Assembly (NCBI GenBank): GCA_964036295.1
Contig: OZ038470.1
Location: 15,071,578 to 15,135,577, forward strand
Length of the DNA stretch: 64,000 bases
Direction of reading: 5' to 3'
Source of the DNA: Plumapathes pennacea
Lineage: Eukaryota > Cnidaria > Anthozoa > Antipatharia > Myriopathidae
Made by a program: the position numbers and the translations under genes. Under the pieces are notes generated by a model. The model made no database searches. It was not told where the DNA came from and saw only the letters and a program-made list of their open reading frames with translations. How positions within the stretch are numbered: the first letter of the stretch is position 1; the number at the start of each line of letters is the position of its first letter. Below, piece by piece: positions 1 through 11,799 of the stretch.

Positions 1-74
1 TATGCACTTGCCACCAGCTAACCAGCCGCCCAGTGCTATTTATTTATTTATTTATTTATTTATCTTTTTTTTGA

Positions 75-93
75 GGGGGGGGGGGGGGGGGGG
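75..93 (+). repeat. Poly-G tract (19 G)
   Basis: This is an uninterrupted run of 19 G, preceded by a (TTTA)n microsatellite at about 40-61. It is one of seven long G homopolymers in the window, all with G on the given strand. Confidence 0.9.
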
Positions 94-104
94 TATTATA
101 GATA

Positions 105-285
105 GTACTTTCACTCCCAGGAGTGACCAACTTCAATTTCTCCTTCAGTTTCTCACCAGCTGCAGAAATATATAATACAACAAAGATAACTTGCCTTTTG
201 TTGATAACTTGCTGAGATGAAAGCTGATTGAAATATAAATTCTCACTACATTACTCATACAATTTTTTCTTAAAAGGCTGGGAGA
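105..285 (+). repeat. Dispersed repeat family R1, copy 1
   Basis: The segment from about 110 (GAGTGACCAACTTCAATTTC) to about 280 is related by eye to segments at 11490-11640 and 11800-11965. Shared landmarks in order are: AGAGTGATCAACTTTAAT, TCTCCTTCAGTTTCTCACCAG, ACTTGGCTTTTGATA, GATGAAAGCTGATT and TTCTCACTCATACA. It has no coding potential, and I take it for an old interspersed element. Confidence 0.6.
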
Positions 286-526
286 ATCTGCATTTTGGGT
301 TTGGGGGTGAAAAGGTTAAATAGACAAAACATCAGTCGTCGTATTGTTTTATTTGACGTGCGTTCGTCTTAGGCGGAAATGAATAATCGGAATTCAAAGC
401 TTCCAGCTCTCGATGGGGCATACCCTTGGTTAATCACTTGCATTAACGTATTATTATCTTTCATGGATCCAATACACTCTAATGCCTGTTTTTTTTTTTT
501 TTTTTTTTTTTCAATTACATTTACAG

Positions 527-738
527 TGTCCACGGATAATGATAAAGACGTGTCTATGGCTGTTTTGCAACATACCAGACTCGACCCGCATGGTGGTAAA
601 GCTATTCCCAGTTCAGCTTCCAAATTAGACACATTGTGTACCTCTGTGAGGAAGTTGGTCCTAAAGGATAAAAATCCTGATCAAAAGGGAAACCTTGACA
701 TCGCAGAAGCCTCTCAAAACTTTCCTGAAGAGACATGA
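527..738 (+). CDS. Possible terminal exon of a gene entering from the left
   Basis: A T-rich tract and TTACATTTACAG form a good splice acceptor ending at 526. The exon then stays open to a TGA at 736-738, about 70 codons, rich in Asp, Lys and Ser (for example DNDKDVS near the start and KDKNPDQKGNLD near the end). I recognise no domain. Any upstream exons lie outside the window or are not visible in the first 500 bases. It could equally be a chance open frame behind a poly-T tract. No polyadenylation signal is obvious nearby. Confidence 0.3.
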
Positions 739-1610
739 TCGGCGGTCTAGTTGTTGGTAAGAAGAACAATATTGAGTATATATTTTAGTTGTTTTCTTTT
801 TCGAAGTAGCATTGGTTTGATGTAGGTTTGGTTATATAACAACAGGTACGGTTTGTAAACAGACACGTCTCGAATGCGATTCAGATTCAGCTGAAAAGTT
901 ATTACTAATACAAGAGCTTTAAAGTGTGTGTAATAGACAAACTGTGGGTAGTGTGAGGTAAGCTATAAATATTAAGCGTGTTCTATCATGGGTAAGATGA
1001 GATTTTTTAGTTGTATCGCATGCCCCGAATATAGAATGCAAATCAATTTGGTGTTTTCATGATTACTCATGTCAAATATAATTCAGTCAAGCAATTCTAC
1101 TTGAGTTTCCGATGGTACATTTTACTCTGTATATCCTCGACTGAAGATACAGTTAAAGATAGTCTGGTTATTTCCCGCTGTCCTTCCCGCTGGTACGATC
1201 GAACTCCATCGTTTAGTTTAGTTCGCCTCACCGTACTACGACGGCCGACCAACTTCAAACTTTGAGTATTAAATTTCGAGAACGTGCTTGGCAGACTGGA
1301 TGAATTAATTTGACGTGCCGACCGTGGGAAATACGCACTTCGTCACGCAATCGATTCTTTTTTCAACGCAAAAGTATAATACACACCATTCTTTTTCTCC
1401 TTCCTTTGCGTGTAGCACTTGAGTTCGAAGTAAAGATTGAGCCAACATTTCGGTAAAACATAGACTACTCTTGTTGGGAGTTACCAAAGTAAAAGTCCCA
1501 TCAATGACAGAGTGAGGGGGTATCTACGATTATCGTATTTCTAGTTATTTCCATAATTTCGGTTTGCAGGTGACGTCACCAGCATGGAATATTTCGGCTC
1601 GTAACGCAGA

Positions 1611-1662
1611 CGTCTGTCTCGGGGGATTCAAACAAGCTTCCCGACGGGAGACGGCTGTATTT
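1611..1662 (+). mobile_element. Half copy of a palindromic MITE
   Basis: This 52-bp segment (CGTCTGTCTCGGGG... to ...GACGGCTGTATT) matches the right arm of the palindrome at 2571-2690 with only a few differences. No left arm is present. It looks like a broken or solo-arm copy of the same non-autonomous element. Confidence 0.6.
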
Positions 1663-2570
1663 AGTTTTTATGTTAGGATTAAGTTTAATTTTCAAAACTG
1701 ATCGATGTTTGGACATTGCAGGCAGCTTTATGGAATGTATTTTACTCATTGCGGCAAATGGAATGGTTCAAAGCTAAATTAAGCTTTGTTAGGAGAACAC
1801 AAGACAAAACTCCGGGCAGACTCACAGAAAGTGCAAGAGCATTAACTCGTACATGGTCGTTTGGGTCTTTTGATCAATTACAGGGCGAAGTATTTATAGT
1901 TTGATTGAAGTTTTTGTCGAGAACTCTACTGGTGTTTTCAGTGGTGTTTGAGGGTTTTGAGTTGAACCGCAACCTTGTGCGAAAACAAGAAAACACCTTG
2001 GCTTTCAACCGGCTGCTATTACTGCGAAATACTATAATTTCGGATATATATTTTAAAACTTCGGTTATTACCTGATTCAGGTAAAATAGCTTGTAGCCGT
2101 CCAGTTTCAGCAGTCTTCTTGTCGTTGCGATAGTAACTCAAACAAAAACAAGTAAGATCTCGCCTGTGCAAAATAAATATCTCGGCTTTTTTTGGACCAA
2201 ATTTCAGCCATTTGGGATCTTTCTATTACTACCAGTGACCAGACAGAATCTTAGTTGCTGCAATGTTCCCAGGAAGTGGATGTTTCGACACGAATCTTTG
2301 TGAGGGAATATTGCACGGAAGTGAAGTCGAAATCAGGTAAAACCGTTTTTGTAGTGATTGGCTTTTTCCCAAGACTGATATGCGCTTCAATCTTGCGTAT
2401 CAGCTTATTTTGGTAGGACAAATAGTTGTCAATTTTAATACTCGGCGACGGACGGTTACTTTAAATTTTCGCAATAATTTAGTGTATCAGCCCATTTGTC
2501 GAAGAAAAAATGACAAACTTTGAAGAGACTCAAAAAATACAGCAAAACGGCCCCAAAACTTAGTGAATTC

Positions 2571-2690
2571 TAGCCTGCGAATACAGCCGTCTCCCGTCGG
2601 GAAGCTTGTTTGAGCCCCCCGAGATAGGCACGTCTATCTCGGGGGGTTCAAACAAGCTTCCAGACGGGAGACGGCTGTATTCGTAGGCTA
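2571..2690. mobile_element. Palindromic MITE, about 120 bp
   Basis: The left arm starts TAGCCTGCGAATACAGCCG and the right arm ends CGGCTGTATTCGTAGGCTA. The arms are inverted copies of about 57 bp with a short spacer (about GGCACG) at the centre, so the element folds into one hairpin. Related GAATTC-containing sequence lies outside both ends. The form is that of a non-autonomous DNA transposon that consists almost entirely of its terminal inverted repeats. Confidence 0.75.
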
Positions 2691-5025
2691 AGAGAATTCT
2701 TTGATATCCGGTTTTCACAGAGCAGTTCAGCAGGCTGGCGTTTTCCCACGGAAAACATTCTCACCCCAAGGATCGAGGCGCTTGTGTTCTGTTTTGCTTA
2801 CACCTTTGATCGCCGCAGTTAATTGGGATTAAAACAGCTTGGTTAGCAACGGGTACTTACGGCTCAACCCGGCTGCGGTCCTCATCATCAGGAGAAATGT
2901 TGGACATTTTTAGCCCGCACACCGATGTCAACGGTTATTCCCTTAGTTTTTCAATAAACCGCTAAATTGTGCGAGAAAGTTGGCCAGAAGAGTGTATTGA
3001 GCATTTTTAGTACATCACAAGCAGCGCTTATAAATTTTAGATTCGAAATACTGCCATTAATAATAATATGGAAACGTTGGGAAACTGCCAGATTTGACTG
3101 CTCGGTACAAATAACGACCAAGAACAGTGTCAACAAATGTCAGCGTTTGTGATTCTGATTGTAATAGCTGGACAGTGCTTTCCAAAGCTAGAAATATGTT
3201 TTGTTAACATTGCACTAGATCTCCTGCAGCAAATAACTGTCATAGTCTGTAAAATTAACTTTGACCTCGGACATTACTGTCCTGCAAATCGGCAAAAAAC
3301 TCCACAAAAACCCTCCCCGTTCCTACCAAAACAGTCAGGCACCTTACTTAAGACTGAGGAGGACTGGGAACTGACATAACAAAACATGGCGGCCAGAAAA
3401 CATGGCAGATATCGATTGATCTCACGGTCGTGGTTTCTTCGCCTACGGACCTTCCATAATGGCATCGAGTTAGAGGAAACATGGCAATATATTTTGGCTT
3501 AGAGAAGAGATTAAAGCTCAAAAGACGAAGGTCATTTTGGGCTCTACGGACTCTATAAAGCTTCGACTCGATATCGCGAGCTGGACAAACTGTACCCAAC
3601 ACAAGCAAGTCATCGGAAGACGGACTTGAAATGTAGCTTAATTGCGAAAATTACAAAGAAACAGTGTGCTCACAGAGCGTGAAATGAAGGTAAGTTTTAC
3701 GGCTCGAAAGAAGAATGAAGGACTCGAAATACTTTAAGTCATAACTACAACTACCGAGCTGGACATTTTGCCGGTTTTTCGTCAGGAACAAGTAATTATG
3801 CAATTTATGATCTCTCCCATACATTTTCCTTTATTGATCTGAGAGAGAGAGCCAACGGATTGTGTGCGTCAATGCGCATGCGGGGCGGCCATCTTGTCCG
3901 ATATTTCTGCCAATGTGATAAATGCAAATAATGATATCTGGGAGAAGAAAAATCGTCTCGTCCTCACCTCTAACTGTGTAAACGTACTAGGCTTGCAATT
4001 GTATGCTTTACATATGACTTAATCGTACCAAATATATACATGCATGGATATGACAATACAACGCGTCGGCGTTTCATAAATTATCCTTACAGAAAATGGT
4101 GTTTAGCAAGCCATACTGAGTGAAACTTAACGTAAGCATCACTAAACTAGTTTAAATGTTACAGCGATCAGATGCGAAGAGACAGGTTAACTGACTATAA
4201 ATTTAAGCTAGTCATTTTTAATAACAAATATTCCGAAAAATATATTGGGAGGGGAGGTCTGGCGCACTGTTTGTCCGCGTAAGATCCGTTGCGTGTTCCA
4301 GCAAATCAGCGTACAACACGACTTGAGTTGTTCCTCGTTGTCATTTTGTTCTTTAGTGACCTTTGCCACTGCAGTAGCTGTTTCAAAAGAATAATTAGAT
4401 CGCTCTTCAGCGCGACAGGAAATTGGTCCTGTGTATAGCGTCTGTTACCTCTGTTTCAAACCGAAGTTTAGTGCGAAATATTTTTTACGAAAATGTGTTT
4501 CATTTGCACGGAAATGAACATACGAGCGAAACAAGTTTTCAGAAAGGTTTCGCACTAGGCCCATGGCCTATTGTAGCTACGGTTAATGAACATCTGAAAC
4601 TCTCAATTATGCACCAAATATGAATGTCATTAACTGGGAAATGTAGCCCATGACAGTAGTTACAATGGATAACATTGAGATGGGAGAGAGTTTCCAAGTT
4701 GAAACAATAACAATTTATCGTGTAGCAACGATCAATCAAGAAAGAGAGATATATAAGAACAGGTTATTGACTGTCCCACTGCAATTACTGAAGCATGGAA
4801 ATGAGCTTGACGCAGATTACGTCACTCGTGCGGTTTCGAAAAGATAAAAGAAGTATTGTGTGTGAAGACGTAAACTCCAATGCCGATCGCACCCATTGGT
4901 TGCTATTTTTTGATTATCAATACACACTTCCGTGATATTTCATCACAAGTGTCCAACGTTCGACAGAGCAGCGGTGAAGTTACTTTTCTGACTGTCAACC
5001 TGGTAACGTTCAAGCCTCTATACAA

Positions 5026-5107
5026 ATGGCGTCCAAGGCGATTCTGTTGCTGTGCTTAATAACTGTTTTCAAGTCCATCAGTGGATTTCCGATCGCGCCT
5101 CAAGAAG
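5026..5107 (+). CDS. Acidic secreted protein, alternative first exon 1a (signal peptide)
   Basis: The exon starts at ATG 5026 (MASKAILLLCLITVF...) and encodes a 27-residue signal-peptide-like segment with a hydrophobic core and a likely cleavage after SISG or GFP. It ends AAG|GTAAGA at 5107, in phase 1. The exon and about 20 bases before it are clearly paralogous to the exon at 7266 (shared CGTTCAA, CTCT, AAATGGCGT and GGATTTCC). The only compatible downstream coding exon I see is at 9534. So it is either an alternative first exon of that gene, or the remnant of a tandem copy that lost its second exon. Confidence 0.65.
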
Positions 5108-7265
5108 GTAAGACAGTTTATCATAATTCGTCTGCGTGCTTCTTTTGGGTGAGGAGGGATTCTTACCTGTTTTTTGTTTTTGTTTTTGTTTTTTTTTTTT
5201 TTTTTTGTTTCTTTTTTCTTGAGATTAGTAACGTTTATTCCGGGATGAATTTATTTCTTGCTAAAGCCTTCACCTAATATGCCGTTTACCAGAATTTATT
5301 TCACTTTATAATCGTGGAGCGTCTGATGTCGCCTGGGTATGGCATCCTTCTTAAAAGTCGGCGATGTATTTTGAGAAACGCCGAAGTATGGTTAAAATTT
5401 GTTTTGAATAACAGAACTTAGGATTGTAAGAATAAAAGGTATAATTATAGTGTACACGACAGCAAGGAAGTAGGGACTGTATATTAATGAACAATCTTCA
5501 ATGTGTACCTCTTTATGAATGACATTCGCAAAAAAGAAAAAATGCTAGCTATAGTTTAGTAACATCTTTGACGAAATACTTGTCCAGTACTGTTGCGAAC
5601 GTTTAAAAAACGGGATGTTCTGAATAAACAAAAACATCATCTATCACTATGTGAATTGAACAACATCGAAGCGGAAATAATATTAGAACAACGCGTCATA
5701 GAACAGCTCCGCAAGTAATGATCATATATATATATAGGTGGTCACCTTGAGATCTCTTGTGTCAATGTACAACTATAGTGAAAACAATAGCGGTTAGGCT
5801 TCAAGTTAGCTGCATGTTCAAGCTTTTGATGGTGTCTTTTTCCAGAACCTCTTTGAACGTTGTATTGCTTGCCTTCGCAGTTTGCATAAATTTAGTCCAA
5901 CGAATACTGTATTAAGAGCTCCTTCTGTGGGTCAGGTGAAGACTAAAAACGTACGTCCCACGACTGTACACATCGCAGATCAAAACCGATTTTGTGATCA
6001 CTGAAGATAGACTGGAAAATACAATCACTAACGCAAATTTGAAGAGATGCAAGTGATAGATCACTGCCAAATAAGCTGTAAACAGTCAGCAATTCCTGCG
6101 GTATTTCCTTAGTTCAAAGCAAGTTGATTCCGTGTCATGGTATATGTACTTCATTCTATGTCTGGTGAAAAGGCTCTTGACGCATTTCCGAAGGACTTTC
6201 CGTGAGGTAAATTACGTGCAGATATAATGCCATGCATTATTAAACGTATTAAACAAAGAGTCACAGTCCAGCGACAGTTCCCTACCAACTGACAATTGCC
6301 TCAGATCCATTTGTTTGAAATTCGAAGTAGCACAGTGCATTGCCGAGTTTATATGTCTAATCCTGGCAGCATAGTGATTCGTGGAAATGAAAAATAGATT
6401 TTGAAACTTTGAAAAGTCTTTTGGGCTTTCCCCAAGTAAAGCAGGAATATATCGATTCCACGTCCAGCTTATATTGAAACCCTGACTGGTCTCTCGACAG
6501 TTTGTAAACAACCACCTATCCTCTGTTGATTCACTTATATATAAGTTTCATCATCATCGACCATCGGCAGATGACCTCACGCGGGCCAAGATTATGAAGC
6601 TTTCTTGTACATGATTTATGCATAGAAAGCATTTCTAAGTACTCAAAAATATCATTAACACTCGTATTTATACTGGCTGTTTTTTCCAGGAAAAAAATTG
6701 TATTCCTTCGTACAAGTAACAGTCATTATTCAAAGACAGTTAAAAAAGAGTTGAATTTAGAGTACCACCGTAGCCACTGAAGCTTGGAAGGGACAATTAT
6801 TCATTAATATTGGCCTTCAGTGAGGACGTCAATCAGTTTTGGTTATGCTTGGTGAACATCACTCGCAATTAAGCAACTACCCTTCAAGCTAATTACTTTT
6901 AGACGTGAGAGATGTCTCACCAGAGTGTCCCTAACCTCGCTATCGCCATCCCTATCCCTGTTTTTCAAATGTTTTCATTTGACTATTGGCGCGGATCTAC
7001 ATCAAAGATATCTTTTGAGCAATTAGTAAATGTTTATGAATTGTGTGGTTTCAAAATTACAATACATCAAAGAGATTCCAAAATAGGGTCTTTTCAAGCT
7101 AATCACAGCACCCCATTGGTCAACCTTTTGTTCTAGATACACCCTTCCCTGCCTTCTTATCATATTTGCCCCAAGGTTCAGAAAACCAACACAGCAGTTT
7201 GACTTGCGTTAAGCAGTAATCTACTACCCGTTATCTCAAACCAAAACACGTTCAAACCTCTCCAA
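5108..7265. other. Region between the two paralogous first exons
   Basis: There is an impure poly-T tract at about 5169-5220 and an (AT)n tract at about 5727-5738. I see no second copy of the acidic exon here, which favours alternative first exons over two complete genes. No other exon is supported. Confidence 0.45.
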
Positions 7266-10200
7266 ATGGCGTACAAGGCAATTTTGTTATTGTGCTTCAT
7301 AACCATGTTGAAGTCCATCAATGGATTTCCCATAAAATCTCAAGGTAAGATTTCAAGGAGTGACGTGTATTTTTTGATTCACTGATTTCTCCTGCTCAAA
7401 TGGGTTAAGGGTTTTCTATTTTGAACGTATATAGGCGCCTGGTAGGCCTAATTTCTTTTCGAAGCCTCCTGTCACTCGGACGATCGAACTAGTAGACAAG
7501 CAATGCCTCTGACAAGCGAGATAATAAGGTGCTTTTAGATGGATTGATTCGTGCACTGATGTATCTTGTGCATCTTCCTCTTGAAAACGAAACGTGTCAA
7601 TATGCAATTTTCAGTAAGTGCCTTTATTATGATTTTGTTTTATAGACGTGTAGTGATCTATATGTTCGAATTTTTCTTGCTTCACATGGCAAGGTGCCGT
7701 GTCTTCAAAAACAGTGATTGGAACGTTCTCGAAATCCGCTATAAAATCTGTTTCCAGCATCACGTATGACTTAAACGCATAGTAGGGGATTGTCTTCGGT
7801 GTGGCTAATGTGTAGGCATTTAGTTTATGCCGAACAGAAAAAATAGTATAACACACAATTGATAGCTACCCACCTCAGCGATATAGGATCCGATGTAGAG
7901 TGTAATAAAGATTAATTGAAGGCTAGCAGAACACACAGGGGGATGTCTGCATAAATTTATTGAGTTTTATCCTTTTTGTTAAGTCTCACCACTATTTTCT
8001 TACCAACTCTATTCTTGAGAAACATAAAGCAGTAACTAAAAAATCGAACTGTTCAACTTTTGTATAAAGACCTCTAATTTCTTCAAAATTTTCTTACTAA
8101 TTGAAAATTATAATTGCATATTTTGAAATCCTCTCCAGCTTAACATGCAAAACAGACACCCCAAAAATTCGATTCTTAGGTTAGTTGAGTTGCACCAGAA
8201 GATAACTTTTACCCTTGGATACATTTAAAATACAGCTACATGATTGCTAAACAGATTTTATGAGACTTTCTTTCTACCTGAGACAGAAGCGAATTTCACG
8301 GATCGCTACCTAAGCGAAGAACTAAATACTTGGGATTGGTGGCGGTGTGCACATAACCGGACGATGTTTCTCCACATATGCCACAACCATAGTGTATATA
8401 ATTGCAAAGATAAGGTAATCATAGTATCCAGAAATTTAAGCGAGATCACATCATTGGCCGATATTTTCATTTTGGTCAGTGAAGTTTAGCTTCAAGTATT
8501 GTCATGAAAATTAAAGAAGAAACAATAGATAAAACCACTAACTGTTAAATCCCTACTGAGTAACGATGCTTGTGGTTTAAGCCAACACCATAGGAGTCTT
8601 GTGATAGCGGGAATTCTGCTTGGAACCGTCGCGGTCACCTTTCTTTAGGCCTATCCTGGAATATGAACAGCCTGAACAGGGGCTTGGTTTAGCTCAAATT
8701 GTCTAAAATACCCACAACTGCAGTAAAGTTCTAGAGACATCGATAATTGATAGCCCAAGATTTTCGGGATGCGGCTTTCAGGTTTTCTGGGCCCACTTAA
8801 CCTTGGGGGGGGGGGGGGGGGGGGGGGTTGAGGGGGGCTCCCACATGAAAATGACAGGGATGCTGTTTTCAAACAAAAATAGTTTATTCAACTTACACCC
8901 GACCCCTAAACGGTACCACGTCACATAAAAATGTCAGAGTTTGATGTTGAGCACCGTAAACGGTACCGAAACCGTAATTTTGACCCCTAAGCGGTACGAC
9001 GAGCATCCCCGTCCTTTTGTATAGGGGGGTCCCCCCCTCGGGCAATTTAGATTAGGTCTAAACAATTTTGTTGTCTGGAAGATTTCGCTCATAATACGAA
9101 TTCTTTGGTATGTTTTGATGGAGAGCAGTATTCTATTTAGTTAAAAGCGTGCGAGTTTTGACCCAAAAATAGCTCATTCAGTCTGGCTTTGAACATCCGT
9201 GTCCTGAGCTTTACTGTGATTCTTATCCCGGAAAATGCACTTACCTTTCCACCTTCAATGAGTTGTGTAGAAATGAAAGAAAATATATTGCGTAACCAAT
9301 GACAACTGGATTTCATGTGACTCATAGTGTAGTAGCACTGATTACAGAATTTTGTATTTGACAAATGAAAGTTAATATTCGATTGATTATAAATATAAGG
9401 TTTCAATATTTATTGCCAGGAATGTAAATGTTTCAATTTAGATAGATTCGTGCTTCTACAGTGTGACTTCCACTTTACTCAGTACGTGAACAAACGCAAT
9501 TGTGCAATCAACGTATTTCATTTATTTTTACAGATTCTGACGCACTTCGCCAGTTGGATAGCGCCCTATTGGAGAAATTCTACGATTATGAACGGAAACA
9601 TATTGAGAATGACGCCGCTGCAAGTGAAGAGAACGACAGGCAATACTATGAAGAAACCAACGACGAACCCAAAGCCAACGACGAAGACGAGCCTCAAGAC
9701 GAGCTAGAAAACGACGAAGATGAGCCCGAAAACAAAGAGGACGAGTCCGAATACGAGTACGAATACAACGATGATGAGCCCGAAAATGACGAAGAAGACG
9801 AAGAAGACGAGCCCGAAAACGACGAAGACGAGCCCGAGAACGACAAAGAAGACGAGCCCGAAAACGACGATGATGAGCCCGAAAACGACGAAGAAGACAA
9901 AGAATACGAGTACGACGAAGACAACGCAGATGAGCAAGATGAGCCCAAATACGAGGAAGATGAGCCCAAATACGAGGAAGATGAGCCCGAAGACGACGAG
10001 CCCAAATACGAGGAAGATGAGCCCGAAGACGACGAGCCCAAATACGAGGAAGATGAGCCCGAAGACGACGAGCCCAAATACGAGGAAGATGAGCCCGAAG
10101 ACGACGAGCCCAAATACGAGGAAGAGGAGCCCGAAGACGACGAGCCCAAATACGAGGAAGAGGAGCCCGAAGACGACGAACCCGAATACGAGGAAGACGA

Positions 10201-10519
10201 GCCCGAAGACGACGAACCCGAAAACGAGGAAGACGAGCCCGAAGACGACGAACCCGAAAACGAGGAAGACGAGCCCGAAGACGACGAACCCGAATACGAG
10301 GAAGAGGAGCCCGAAGACGACGAAACCGAAAACGAGGAAGACGAGCCCGAAGAAGACGAACCCGAATACGAGGAAGACGAGCCCGAAGACGACGAAACCG
10401 AAAACGAGGAAGACGAGCCCGAAGACGACGAACCCGAATACAATGAACCGAAGAAAGACGATGGCTACATGAAAGAGCAGTTTGACGACGACCTTCAGCA
10501 ATATTTAGATACTAAGTGA
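7266..10519 (+). CDS. Secreted Asp/Glu-rich (acidic) repeat protein, about 354 aa
   Basis: There are two coding exons, 7266-7344 (signal peptide, MAYKAILLLCFITML...) and 9534-10519. They join in phase 1 across CAAG|GTAAGA and TTTTTACAG|ATTCTG. The mature chain begins DSDALRQLDSALLEKFYDYE, a short helix-forming segment. About 240 residues follow that are almost entirely Glu, Asp, Pro, Tyr and Asn, dominated by a 12-residue repeat of the type DEPKYEEDEPED. The C-terminus is a less repetitive tail (GYMKEQFDDDLQQYLDTK), and the stop is at 10517-10519. Such extreme acidity plus a signal peptide is typical of calcium-binding secreted proteins, such as the acidic skeletal-matrix proteins of corals. 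That role is inferred from composition, not from a conserved domain. An alternative first exon lies at 5026. Confidence 0.8.
8805..8827 (+). repeat. Poly-G tract (23 G)
   Basis: This is an uninterrupted run of 23 G inside the intron of the acidic protein gene. Confidence 0.9.
8890..9030 (+). repeat. Dispersed repeat family R2, copy 1
   Basis: The landmarks ACCCGACCCCTAAACGGTAC, CACGTCACATAAAAATGTCA, GTTGAGCACC and CCGTAATTTTGACCCC recur in the same order at 28590-28695. The repeated CGGTAC hexamer may mark element ends or binding sites. In both copies a long G tract lies just upstream (8805 and 28479). Confidence 0.7.
9534..10519 (+). CDS. Exon 2 of the acidic protein (327 codons plus stop)
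   Basis: The acceptor TTTTTACAG ends at 9533. The exon carries the whole mature protein. Codon choice is strongly GAR/GAY, so the opposite strand and the other forward frames are also free of stops over about 750 bases. Those shadow frames (Ser-, Phe/Val- and Thr/Lys-rich) are by-products of the repeat. Confidence 0.8.
9943..10443 (+). repeat. 36-bp coding tandem repeat (12-aa acidic unit)
   Basis: About 13-14 units of 36 bp each encode variants of DEPKYEEDEPED. The third and fourth residues drift from PK to PE, and Tyr to Asn, towards the 3' end. Early units keep GATGAG and later units have GACGAG, so neighbouring units are most alike, as expected from slippage or unequal crossing-over. The array stays in frame throughout. 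Confidence 0.85.
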
Positions 10520-10749
10520 CTTTGAATAACTGAAGGGCACAGTAATTATTTTGAAGTAGCTTCACTTAAAAGAGCATTTCTTTTTGTTCTGTAGATCATA
10601 GCGCTTTTGAACTATAACACTTTTTAGCCCCTGGTGAAAATCACATAATAACGATTATGAAACTTTTGTTTCTTTATTTGATTTTTGATGGGAATATCCA
10701 AGCTAAGTTTAACGTTTCTTTTTTTTTTAATGTTATTTAACTGTGTAAA

Positions 10750-11110
10750 CAGAGAACGTGTGTTCGTTTCCCCATAAAGCCTGTTTACAAGGAGATAGGG
10801 TTACCCTAGAGCTTTAAAATTTTCTCTCTTTTTAATCAGCGTGTTTACAAGCAGGCGGGACGATATATCCCGGTGCTTGAGTGTCCGACTTAGGCCCTGG
10901 TGATAGGTTTACCCGAGCTGAGAGCGACGGTTAACCTAGTAGCCGGGATAAACGGTTCGCTAGGGATAACTCTCCTGTCCGGGACAAGTCAATGCTGGTT
11001 CCCAGCCCAACCGGCTCATTGATAACAATGAAGTTGACCCGGGTTACCCTAGCTGTTTAATTTTGCATGTAAACCAGGACTATTTTTGTCCCTAGTGCTA
11101 GGGTTACTAT
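10750..11110. mobile_element. Probable old DNA-transposon remnant
   Basis: TGTTTACA and GTAAAC-type ends (10752-10860 and 11068-11078) flank two direct copies of GGGTTACCCTAG (10798-10809 and 11041-11052). Each copy is followed by a CTTTAA/TTTAATTTT segment. The base composition is more GC-rich than the surroundings, and there is no open frame. I call this a non-autonomous element with low certainty. Confidence 0.35.
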
Positions 11111-11489
11111 TACCTCCTTAGAAACATGGCCTAAGCCGTCCCAGATTGTTTTGGGTGTTGCTATGCGACTCAATCGGACAGCGTTTTGTGTTCTAAGAGA
11201 AATGTCAGTTCCCATCATCTCTACCGGGTGTTTACTTTATTTTTATATTAATTGCACTGGTATTAAATAGAACAGCAATAGCTTACCAAGAACACGTCAA
11301 GTTGGCTATGTACGAGCTTTAGGATTTATGCATTAGTAAGGTTTTTTATTTTGATATATTCATCTAATTGTTGCACAAATTGAATAAAATACTGCCCTGG
11401 GTCCACGCAGTGCGTCCTTTCCAGGATATGACACATCATTGCAAAATCAATCTAAAACAAACCGACACTTTCTAGCTGCCCTTTAACCA

Positions 11490-11640
11490 TGTCGCTGCCA
11501 AGAGTGATCAACTTTAATTTTCTCCTCCAGTTTCTCACCAGAAATACGTCATACATTAAGGAGAACTTGGCTTTTGAAACCTTGTCCAGATGAAAGTTGG
11601 TTAAACTATCAATTCTCACTCATACATTTTTGGAATCAAA
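11490..11640 (+). repeat. Dispersed repeat family R1, copy 2
   Basis: It shares AGAGTGATCAACTTTAAT, TTTCTCACCAG, ACTTGGCTTTTGA, AGATGAAAGTTGGTT and TTCTCACTCATACA with copies at about 105-285 and 11800-11965, in the same orientation. Confidence 0.65.
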
Positions 11641-11799
11641 GATTCGTTTTTTGTAGAAAAAATGCTTCAAACTGCATTGGGCTTACGCGCCTACTCGTGC
11701 TCTGTAAAACATATAAGGCGGTTTATAAGTTCGTCCAAGGAGCGGAAGGGTAATGCTGTAAAATTGTACCCTGACACAGATATCATTTCAAGTTGAACC

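Larger units (their letters stand above)
739..5025. other. 4.3 kb without a supported gene
   Basis: I find no convincing exon on either strand here. The stretch holds a half and a full copy of a palindromic element (1611-1662 and 2571-2690). It also holds a copy of the TGTCCTTCCCGCTGGTACGAT motif at about 1180-1202, which recurs near 34.8-35.2 kb. A GC-richer segment near 3880-3900 contains GGCGGCCATCTTG, a YY1-like motif. The remaining open frames are short and have no recognisable domain. Confidence 0.5.
7345..9533 (+). other. Intron of the acidic protein gene
   Basis: This is a 2.2-kb phase-1 intron bounded by GTAAGA and TTTTTACAG. It contains a 23-G tract (8805-8827) and a copy of a dispersed repeat with CCTAAACGGTACC blocks (8890-9030). 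I see no further coding exon. Confidence 0.6.

Noticed and set aside
1716-1904. 62-codon frame after a GACATTGCAG acceptor-like site
   Set aside because: A single short frame with no partner exon or domain. It is too weak to annotate.
9694-10501. Ser-rich and Phe/Val-rich minus-strand frames and a Thr/Lys-rich + strand frame over the acidic repeat
   Set aside because: They are shadows of the 36-bp GAR/GAY codon repeat. They lack splice context, and the acidic frame joins properly to a signal-peptide exon.
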